Shown here: one piece after another, positions 42,301 to 54,300 of the stretch
Position numbering within the stretch: the stretch's first letter is position 1
How the letters are laid out: every line of letters starts with the position of its first letter
Origin: Antedon mediterranea
Lineage: Eukaryota; Echinodermata; Crinoidea; Comatulida; Antedonidae
DNA length: 60,000 nucleotides
Assembly: GCF_964355755.1 (NCBI RefSeq)
Contig: NC_092677.1
Coordinates: forward strand, 17,332,101-17,392,100
Direction of reading: 5' to 3'
Notes under the pieces: generated by a model
Databases searched by the model: none
What the model was told of the DNA's origin: nothing
Seen by the model: only the letters and a program-made list of their open reading frames with translations
Program-made: the position numbers and the translations under genes

Positions 42301-45300
42301 GAAATTTGGCTTTACTATATTTTTCTTAAATAAATGCTGAGGTATGTTGTTTTATTTACGGCAAATTTTGTCATAATTGTAGGGCTGAGATCTAGGCCTA
42401 TACACAGTGGAAATAATGATGAAAACACTTGGGTAAGAGCACATGAATATGCAACTAGAAACAACCTGAATGACGTACTTCCGTTGTAACGATAATCGTA
42501 CGCTATGGGTCTGAACACCTCGTTTTTTTCTCTGCGGTTTGTAACGTGACCTTGCTAGTAACGTTGTACGCTAAAACGGTCTAACGCCATGGGTCTGAAC
42601 AGGGCCTTAAAAAAAAAATCTGTCACGTTATAGAATTATTATTAATGCAAATTTAATGTATGAATAAATATGTGTGAAATGGGAATTACTAATTCTCTTT
42701 ACTAATTAACATTTAATGCTGCTGGTGGTATTGGTAATGACATTGTACAAGTATTAATTTCTTTGCGTAATCACTTTTTACACAAGAAAAAAAATGCTAT
42801 TGAGAATGATCAGTTGACAGGTTTACTTTTACAATATGTTTTACACCGGAACATGTTGCTGGCATCAGAGAAATTCTTGAATCTAGTCAGCCGTTCATGA
42901 AAATTGGACGGCACCACCAGAAAACAAATTGAATCGCTACAAAATCCCAAAGGACCAGTGTGCAAATTTGCCGGGTCAACTCCCACCTCCGAAGCCCCGC
43001 TAAATTCACACTGACAGCCATTAAGAACTTGTTCTGATTAACTATACAGTATACTACAGTAGAACACAGCAAAAATACAGCAGTCATGTACTGTCCACTT
43101 CTATGCAGAAGCCTATGTACAGTAACTCATGTCGGACAAATTTGTGTCCGTAGTTAGACCCCGCAATCCTTTTTTTGCCTCTATTTTTTGTTGGTGGGTG
43201 GTAAAGAAACCCCCTTTGAAATCAAATCACCTACACAGTAATATAAACATACACTTAAACACTTCATAGACAACATTTCAATCAAGATTTCCCTTCCTTC
43301 CGACGAAGCCCAGCATCTTTAAAAAAAATTGTCTACTCTGAATCTCATCATCATTCTTAGAACCGTGTTTCCGATCATCGTTGCGCTCAATTTGATCTTG
43401 ATTCACTGTTACCTGACAAAAATTACAGAATTGCGTCGTTGCTATCATTTCAGTCTGAAGTTGAGCTATGTGATTAGTAGTGTTTGTTTCGTTTGGAATT
43501 CATTTCCTTTCCTCGTGTTCTCCTGGGAAACTCTAAATGTCAAGCATAGCATACTGTATGGTGTTTGCATGCCTCTTCTCTACAGTACTAGAGCCTAGGT
43601 AAATTCTACTGTTTACCGATATAATGGTAACTGTACCTATTCCCTGAGAGACAGACAGTTTGCCAATTTGTTGCTAAATGTAGTCAACAGCAAATAACAA
43701 TGCACTTTGACCTGAATATTAAAGAATGTTGGTAAAAATAAGGTTGAAAATGTTATTGTAATGTAAATTGTTGAAATTACTGTAGATGAAAGAAAATAAT
43801 TATAAGATAGAATGAAGTACTGTGATTAAAGAAACAAACAGGGCTCTGTCATCCTTAAGATTATTTTTAACTGGCCCCCTCTGAGTTAGTAAACTTATTT
43901 TTTTCAGGCCTGAATTTTACTGACCATAATAAATTGAACACAAGACATTTTCTTTCAAATTGACTGGCCAAAATGGACAGTTGCTAGAAAGTTGTGCAGT
44001 AAACCTAAATCGAATTCTGTTGTTTTGGTTTCTGGTTAAGCTTATTTTCCACTAGGCGAATTTGTTCGCGCGAATTGAAAGCGTCATGCTCTGCGCATGC
44101 GTATTCGAGTTTCTGTCTGTCATACTTCCTTCTGCGACGAATTCTAGTTCCTTGATTTTTTGCTGCAGCGAAATTTACTAGTTGGAATTGTTTCTACTTT
44201 TTGCGAAGCGAAATATTGCGCAACCAATCACAGCTCAGGAAATGAGCTATGACGCTTTCATGAGCAGTCATGCGAATCGAAATGCTCAGCAACCACGCTA
44301 GGAACATGAACGTCGCAGCTATTCGCCCATGTAGTGGAAAGAGAGTAGGCGATTTTTTTCTCTTCGAAACGTTTGATTCGCGCGAACAAATTCGCCTAGT
44401 GGAAAATCGGCTTTTAAAGCTCAGGTACAGGCATGAATTTTAAATATAATATCTGGTTAATTGTACATAAATCAAATATTTGTAACAGAAATCAAGATGA
44501 AAAACCATGAATTTTCCCTAATATGGTCAAATACAAAATTTGGCAAAACCAGGAAGACTTTTTTTTCAGTAGTTAGGTAGTTAACATAATGTAATAACAT
44601 GTTTGGTGACTCCCTAGAAGGTGAAAAAAGATGGTGGATATACGGTGGATAATTTTTGCTATAGCATGTAAATAAAATTCTGAAGTTGAATACAAATAAC
44701 AGAAATGTAAAATTCAAGTTATATTACCTATATTTAGTCATCTGATAACATTTTTTACCACACCGTTTATTTTTCATAGCTTTTTAAAATGCCTCTCTAT
44801 TTTCAAAATTTGTGTAAAAAAGAATAGAGATTTTACTGTGTAATTTGAACTATCCCCCCACTGATATGAAAGTGCTAATTTTCAAAAAGCTCCTGCAACA
44901 CAAATAAAATCCCAAAAATTATGAAACATAGGGGAAATTATAGATCGATAATTATTGGAATGTATGGTCAATAGAAATTTTTTGCCCGCACCTGGCCTTT
45001 AAGCCAGCAAAACTTTCCTCAGTATTTATAATGTAAATGGAGTATTACTGTACTATAGTAGAAGTTTGTGTCCCAAAAAGGGAAAACTGTAGGAAATGTT
45101 CAGAATATCTTCGTAATGACGGAAAATGTTGAAATCATGTTCAGATACTGTTATACTGTCGTAAAATATTGTTGAAATAAATAATAAAGAAATCTTTTGC
45201 ACTTCTGTATTCAGAACAAATTGTGATTGAAAACAAGGATTCTACTATTTGTATTTATTCTTATTTTCGGACAGTTTATTTATAATCTAGAATTTCATCA

Positions 45301-48300
45301 TGATCCATTAACATCAGAAGTAAAGCATGTACTTTATTGACATTTTGGCGTGGACCTGCAGGCCTTTAAATTAATTCAGGTATCACTTTGAGTCATAATA
45401 TCCGTTTATGCTGTCACATATTGGCTTTTACCTACTGGTATCAATACTCCCAGGTTTGACGAGCAATTCACCTTTAGAAATTATAAATAGTTTGAACGCT
45501 ATCTATTGATCGCCTATCATAACATCTATGCGTGTAATTAAGTCCCGGGGTGACAGCCTGAAACCAGACTGAAGCCGTATTCAATTTGGTTTAATACCTT
45601 TGTTTATGATTTTAAAATATAAATGAAAATGAAAAACAATAATATTGTGATAATATTTAATTACGATTTAATCATATTGATTCTAAAAATAAAATACCAT
45701 CTGATGGTATTTTATTTTTAAAATTAGTTTTAAAGTAAATAAACTAAAATCATTACATTTTTATTTTTCAATTACAGCTCAAAGTGTAAGTATGAACTGA
45801 TTTTTTTTTCAAATGTAATTATTTTTTTCCTGAATTTTCAATTACTTTTTCTTTATTCTTATTTTGGTTTGAAAATAATATAATAATAGGGATTTATCCT
45901 AAAATGCAAAGTAAGAATCTTTTCACTGTCACTAGCTTTTACAAAAAGCGGTCCCTTGATTACCTACTTACTTATCTGTACTATCGTATGTTTATTTTAG
46001 ATACTAGGTTCAGATTGTAAGTTTATTCATCGATAATTTTAAGGCCAATCGAGAATTAAATATTGGTTCAACGTCACTATCGGACAACCAAACCAGTAAA
46101 GATAATAGCATGGTTTAATTGAATATTGCATTTCGTTTCTGCAAAATACTTTGATTTACAAAAGGTATTTAGATCGTTATATATTTAACATAAAACATTG
46201 CAATTCCCTCAGGTTTGAACTTAGCAAATACTGTACAGAGTTTTTATTTCAATTTAATTTAACAGATTTAAAAGAAATTAATAAATACTAGTGGAAATTT
46301 TGAATTACTGTACAATTAGGAGGTCGTAGGTTTAATTCACAAAAGGCATGCCATACTTTTGTTATGTTTTGAAATCAACCTGATATACATACATGATCCA
46401 AATTATGTTATTTAAAGTCAACTATAAAATTATATTATCGCCACGAACGCTGGACATAGCGTCCTTAACAAAAGGACCAAAGTGTGCAACACTTTACGCT
46501 GGACATAGCGTCCTTAACAAGACCTAAGTGTGCAACACTTTACGCTGGACATAGCGTCCTTAACAAGACCTAAGTGTGCAACACTTTACGCTGGACATAG
46601 CGTCCTTAACAAGACCTAAGTGTGCAACACTTTACGCTGGACATAGCGTCCTTAACAAGACCAAAGTGTGCAACACTTTACGCTGGACATAGCGTCCTTA
46701 ACAAGACCTAAGTGTGCAACACTTTACGCTGGACATAGCGTCCTTAACAAGACCAAAGTGTGCAACACTTTACGCTGGACATAGCGTCCTTAACAAGACC
46801 TAAGTGTGCAACACTTTACGCTGGACATAGCGTCCTTAACAAGACCAAAGTGTGCAACACTTTATTTTTTTTCATATAATATCATTCTCTATTTTTATCC
46901 TATCATTCTCTATTTTTATCCTATCATTCTTTACTTTTATCCTATCATTCTCTATTTTTATCCTATCATTCTCTATTTTTATCCTATCATTCTCTATTTT
47001 TATCCATGTTATTTTTGGTGGTCCTCTTGGTCTCTTGATTTTTTTCTTACTTGGATATCTGAGTCTAGACGAAGAAGGTGACCACACTGCTCCACCTTCC
47101 CTCGTTTGTGCTGGTATATAAATTAATAATAGATTAAATTTGAATTCATTTGATTTCTGCTTCTCTAAAAAGAACACTCCGAAATAATGTACTGCCCTAC
47201 TGTACAAAAAGTGTAAACTTTAATTTGCCAGAATGCCAGAAAGAAATGTCAAATGTAATTTGTTGCTCTCGATTTAAATTGCAATTCGTTTGCGAGATTG
47301 CAGTTAATGAGCATATCATATTTGATTTTAAATAGATATTACATAGCATGATATTTGCAATGAGAATATCAGAAATGTTATACAGATTATATTATAATGC
47401 TACTATAGTCACGGCCATGATAAAATTCCTACTCATATTGTGTGTATATGTACTATAATGCTGTTTTGAAAAATTTATCCTTTCATTTTCTACTTTTAAA
47501 AGTACCATTGAACTTTATATCATATGAATATATAATTCACAGGACACACCTATTCATCGGACACACCTATTCATAGGATACACATATTCATAGGATACCC
47601 CTATTGAAGTCTGTCACACTTTCCTGTGGAATGAACGACAGACAACATATATTGTACAGAGGTCAAGTTCAATATTGAATATCGAAATGTGGCAGGCTAT
47701 AGGCGCTTGACCTTTGACAACATCGCCTAAAATTTATAAATTAAACTTACGATACTTATTATTGTATATTCAGGAATAGCCGCTCCATAATCTCTTTGCT
47801 TTTCTTCTTTATATCTATATTTTATTTTTTAATTTATACTAACAAATATATTTTTATTAATATTATAATCATAACAATAAATATTTTAAAAATATATACC
47901 ATATAAAATATTATTTATCGCATAACATACAGTCTAGGATAATTATTTGATATACAAAATCATTACACCCAACTACTATCTTCATCTCCTATATGCGGAA
48001 CATCATTTGGATAATGGAACAAATCACACATCTACACATAATCAAACATCGTATGCTCTATCTCTAACAATATTTCAATCTTCTATCGACTAAAGCTGAA
48101 GTATAGTCGTTATCTCGGGACCGTTCTATGGTCACCACCAGGTAGGCTTGCTTCATCAAGGCTTCTATGAATGGATGTACTGGTTGGGAGCAGAAAAGCT
48201 AGTAGACCATACCCAGTACCGTTTTGATTACGATCAATCGGGAAATTACCTCACGATGTACAGAAGCCAACCCCTATTCAAAAGTATCCCCTTATTATGG

Positions 48301-51300
48301 GTTTTTGTACTATGTAGTGATATAAATGATTAATAATATTACCGTATATCCTCCGGTATAATCCCACCCTCTACTTTATGTCTGATTTCACAAACAGGCA
48401 GGTCCCTGGGTATAGTCCCAGTGTTGACTTTTGGTCTGGATTTCAGGTCAATCTACACATTGTATGACTCACACTTACCGTTTCGTGTAAGCTTTTCAAC
48501 TGTATATAGTGGGGAACCTAATGTTCCAAAAATCAGTTCCGTGAGATTTTAATGCTCAAGTTGAGTTCTTGGCAGTTTTAGAATCCTTGGGACCAGCAGA
48601 ATTCATTGCAACTGGGGGCCAATTTTTTCAGACCCTATTTTGGCCGCCATCTTGACTATAAAATGCATACATTATATACGTTTTTAATGGCGGCCATCTT
48701 GGAATTCAATATGGCTGCCATATGCTATTATTATAAATTGTACCATTGGACTGATTTATCATAATATTGTAAGATTTATCACACAAATTACGTTCGTCCG
48801 TGGTTTAAAATAGGAGCTACTGTCAGTTTTGAGTAAAAAATGGGGGCCATTTTGAAATCCAAGATGGCGGCCAAAATGGGGTCGGGAAAAATTGGCCCCC
48901 AATTGAAATGAATTCTGCTGGTCCTAAGGATTCCAAAACTGCCAAGAACTCAACTTGAGCATTAAAATCTCACGGAATTACATTAGGTTCCCCACTAATA
49001 CCAAAACATTTTTAGCAGAATTTATTTTATCAGATTTTGAAAAGTCAATCAAACATGATTAAAATATCAATGATTAATTTTGCTCTTGAATTGGTGGTGA
49101 ACGTGTACAAGAATTATTTACTACATACATTACTAATAGTAGTAATCCCATAGTATTAGTATTAATCCCATAGTAGTAATCCCATAGTACATAGTAATGC
49201 GATCATTAACAGTTGTGTGTTTTTTATCATTTTAAATTCATATTGAAGATTGAAACACAGTGTGAAAATGACAATGTTCAACTCGTGCCAGTTAGTTTTC
49301 AAGTTAATGCACTCTGATAGGAATAAATCTTGGTTCCTGCCGGCATTATCCATGGGTGTTGAGAATCTCTTTTCCGGTTTTATTCTATTCCAAATTCTTG
49401 GGAAATATTAGTTATATCATAAAGTTTGTACCTCACCAGACTTGGTTATCCTTGAATACTCAACTTGGGAGGCAAGACAAGAGAGCTTGTACAGTACTAG
49501 TAGAGAGGAGTGAGATCAGGAATAGAGTTGTCAATGATGGCCAATGACTTTAGTAATGCACTTTATCAATGGCTTTTCTTGCAATATCTTGGCATTGCAT
49601 GCATTGATAGCAAGAAGTTAATTATATAAATTATGTTATTAATATTGTATAAAAAAAGCATTGTTGGAATATTTCCCATAAATATATTAGGTAGTCCAGT
49701 GAATAGAAATACTGTAATATTACTGTACAGGTATACAACCCTTTTTTGCATTAAAATTGTTAATTATTGTTAGTTTTCCATGAAGAGAATAGTAACAAAA
49801 GTATTAATTTTATCAAATTACTTGCAGAAGACTGATTTACTGCATAACTGCTTTATTAGTATTTTTTGTTTCCCTGTCTTTTGATTTTTCTTAAAAATTT
49901 GAACTTTGAAAATGTGCTTACTTTTCAGTTACAAGTATTTCTATACTTTATTAAAGATTAACTATTATAGAAAAATAAACACAATACATCACACATTTTC
50001 AGTAGCTGACACGTTCGGATCATTGGATACTGTTTGCCAATGTATTGTTGGGAAAACTGTGAAACTGTTTTGTGTCGGTTTAGTGTTCTTAGATGAATAA
50101 CTGTAATCATGAGTAATTTTATTACTTGTTCTTCTGAATTCTTGTAGATAAATGTATTTTGTAGCCTTTTGCTTTTAGTTTCCTTATTTACAGTATAACA
50201 ATATCTCCATTGTAGGGATAAGGCCAGGGGAAATACATGTGGTTCTCTTGATGTCAGTAAACTGCAGTGGCATTATAATGCAGGGGACAAAGACCCCTAG
50301 TTTAGCAATCCTAAGAGGCCCTCCAATTCTGATGCTGCTCATGCTCATAACACAATTACATGATGTACTTGGTAATGCATATTAAAACATAAATAATTCA
50401 TTAGGTTGTTAATGTTATGTACAGTATGCAAATTACTTTGCTCGCAGGAGTATATAAGTATAGTACAGTTAGTGTGATGCATATTAATATCTCATGGCCT
50501 GTTTCTGCCGCTTAAAGCCAAATAAGGTTTTTTAACGGATTTAAACATGAATTTATGTAGTTACATTGGCTGCATTTCTCACAAATTTGTGATCCCAAAA
50601 AATGTTTTAATCATTGCAAAATAATTGAAGTAAGGTTAATGACAGAGTTTTTTGGCTTTTAGCTATATATATTTATATATATTACATAATACAAAACACA
50701 CAAACGATTGTCTGTTTTATTGCCAATTGCCAATTAATCAGTTTTTGAAAATTTGCCTGTTTCTGCTGCCAAAATTGTAATTTATTCACATCGATTTATA
50801 TGCTCATTTTTTTGTTCAACAGCAGAAACAGATCCTAATAAAAGTTTATCTAAAGTACCGTATGACTAAAATTTGATTTACATAGTCGTTACCAGAGCAT
50901 TATTTCTTGTACCAATTTGTTCCACAACAGCTTCTATCCACTGCTATAGGGCACTAAACGTTTTGGTTGGTTTTCTTTCCTTCGATTTTTATTTTTATAC
51001 TATGTTTTATTTATATTATGTATTGTTTCTAATAGAACAAACAAACACAGTCTTTATCTATTTTGTGCCAGTTTACCTGGATAAACCAACATTTGTTCTT
51101 TTCTTTGGAGTGAGAGAACAATACCAAAGGAAGAATATTTTTTATTGCAAACATTACCCTTTTTAGTTGGAATATCCCACAAGCATATCACTGTCATCAT
51201 TTCTTTTTTTACTGATGAATGAATACATTTTTACATTAAACTACTAATAATACAGATTGTGGGTGGTAATAAAAAAAAAGAATTTCCAATTATTACAGTA

Positions 51301-54300
51301 TTTATATCAAAATATCACCCCACATGTTTATCTTAGTTTAAGACCAATGTGATGCAAGTTGTTTTGCAATCACCTGAAATATGGCAGTACAGTACTGTAC
51401 AATAGTATGACAGTAGCCTACAGCAAATTCATTGATACAAACAGGAATTTCAATGCTAGTGGCTTGACTAACAAATTATGGCATTCCACGAATTTCATGC
51501 TGTTATTCCTACCGTTCTCGGACCTAGGCTCACTCATTCATTGCTTTCATATCACTGCTAACGTTGAAAGCACAAGGCAATGTTAGAGTAAAATAAATAA
51601 TTTAAAAAATCATTAAGAGTTTTGCCCGCTGGAAGGCAAAATATTTCTGTGTCGGTCCAAAATGTTGTTATACTGTTCAGTTCTCAAGCCTCTAGAAAAT
51701 CTTATTTTTATATTAATAATTATTTGTGACTGATCTAAGAAAATTAGTATAATTTGCATGCAAGAATTTAGTTGATGTTAATTGTTATAAATAGAAATCG
51801 TAAAATATTTATATTTAAAACTATCAAACTATCAAGAAATAAGTAATTTTTATTTGAAAAAACCCTAAATATGTAAATTGTAATCATAATCATCCTAAAG
51901 CTGTAACTAACAGGAAAGTGATGACATTTTGATTAGGCTCTCTAAGGACGGTCCCACATGAGGAAATGTTTTACGGCCTTGTCCATTGTGGTACGCAGGT
52001 GCTTTTAACTTTTTGTGTAAGCCATCCCTGGAGAGATTTGTCTATTATCGGTTTTTCCAAGTAAGAGGCACTGATCATATACCATCAACACCACTTTTGG
52101 TTTGTGTATTAAGGCATGAGGTGGAGAAGCATAATTAATAGAAGTATTCACATTTTTTCTAAGTTTGTCATTTATGTTTCATTAAGATAGAGGTAATTGA
52201 ATCCAATCTTTTCTGTACAGTAGCTTTCTAAATTTTGTTTTAAAATCTTTTAAAATAAAATGTTGATCTTGGTACAAGATATGTATCAACCTTTTCTTTA
52301 ATTCCAAGCTTTATTTTTGGAACACCATGATGCAGATAGTAATTTTTAAAAATAAAATATATCAAAGGTTCTTGTTATGTTCTGTATCGCCACTCTGAAA
52401 CGAAAGCCTGCCAATATTTATTTGCATATCTTACAATTCAGTGCTATACAGTAGTACATTGCTAATTTGTTTATGGGGAATTTGTATATATTACCTAAAC
52501 AGCCCCTCACTTCAATCACAAGAGTATGTAAAGATTGGGTAAAACTTGTCAGACTGTTTCAACGTTATTCAAGTAGAGTCATGGGTGCCATGTATAATAC
52601 GTTAATGTTTAATTCATGGTTATTGATTGCAACTGTTGAAGACAGATGGAGAAAGCATAAAATAGGTAGTTTCACTGTATAGACAGATGGGTGCATACAA
52701 AATTTGTTTAACTGATGACAAATTTGTTTTTTTGCAAAACCAATAAAAACTTTTTTTTTAAACTGTAGGCATATCTATCACTATAAACTTTGTTTATTTT
52801 TCTTTTTAGCCTTGCATCAACATTGTTATTGTATTAATAATGTTGATTATTAATACTGATAATACTGTACGAGTGCCCCTATACAAGACATCCCAGTTAG
52901 AGCCTCTCAGTTCAAGCTAACGAAATACAATGTTAATATCACTAGACTAGTTTGTTTTTTAAATTGAGTTATAATTTTCATGGCACTGTCCTATTTCTTT
53001 GCTATAAAACATGCCAGTAGTCTAGGAAATTTGTACTGTAGTAGAAAAAAGTTTTAAAAAATAAGAGTGTGAATCTCCAATCAGAATTTTCAGTTACAAC
53101 TTCTATTAAGGGGACGCATTCATTTAACAGGAAAGTGTCCCGTTAACGCCACAGTAAAACCTACAATACTACTATAATACTACTGTAATATACTACTGTA
53201 TTACTTTGTAATGCTTTCTTGAGCCACATGCCTTGTATAGCACTGTAGCAGTTTCCGCAGAGCCCCTCCCTCCCTTCCTTATTTTCAAATTCTTTGATTC
53301 GCAAAATTACTGCTATATTTCAATTACAAAAATGAATTTCATTGTAGAGTTGTTGTTGGCCCAAACTACTACCCTTGTATAACTTAACTGTGTTTGATTA
53401 CAGTATTCCCAAACAAACTGTTAAACCCCCTTTTCAGCTGACTTATTCCTGTGTCATTTCTAGTTCGCTTGTGTCTGTTTATAGATTGACAGCCTGTCAC
53501 CTCACCGATATAAATGTGTTTTCATTCATTCATTATTAATATGACTAGAATTCCATTCTTACGTTTGTTTTTTTACCGGATTATTCACTATTCATTCATT
53601 TTTCAATTTAATGTTTGCTATTGGATAACCAACTTCATTTTAAAGCTGTTGCTGGTACAGTTTAATTAATAAAGTTGATTTCATGTCTAGTATACAGTGT
53701 TATATAATTATAGTAATAATCTTCAATGTCATGTAAAGGTCAATCATTAGATAGGCTGTTTATCCATTGAGGTGAAAATTAATCTGATATATTAGCCAAA
53801 AATATACATAGATACAGAATATTGACTACAGTACTTGCTCTACTGGTATAAATAAGATTATTGGCCCATTCCTCTTGATAAAAAGGATTTGAAGCTATAA
53901 CTGATCTACTAAAGCTCTGTCTACACTATTAAGTATTTAGAGCTTTAGTTTCCAAAAACCCCAAATTTATTTGGCAAAAGATTTTCTGTGGAGCAATCTA
54001 AATGTGACCAGATGTTGTTACTGTGGAATAAAGATTTGTTCTTTGTGGATAACAACGACCACCAAACTGAGAAAGCAATTTTATTTAGTAAATATTCAGC
54101 TGAAATCAGCATCATCAGGAACAGGTCCTTTTCACCACACTACCATTAGGTGCAATAATATACCTACATACCCCGGCCTGGTTGTTGAAATCCATGCCCC
54201 TACCCCCGAGTGCCACCGAGTCAATTAATTTATAATTAAAACATTGTAAAAATTATTCTGTAAATTATATCTTTAATGCTGATTTAAATAATCTTAGTTT

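Noticed and set aside
46447-46862. Regular repeats resembling a CRISPR array
   Set aside because: Units are contiguous direct repeats with no variable spacers, in an animal intron. The same holds for the 94-bp, 52-bp and 28-bp arrays.
46806-47207. Peptide-like frames ILYFYP and NDRIKIE
   Set aside because: They are produced by a 21-bp tandem repeat on both strands.
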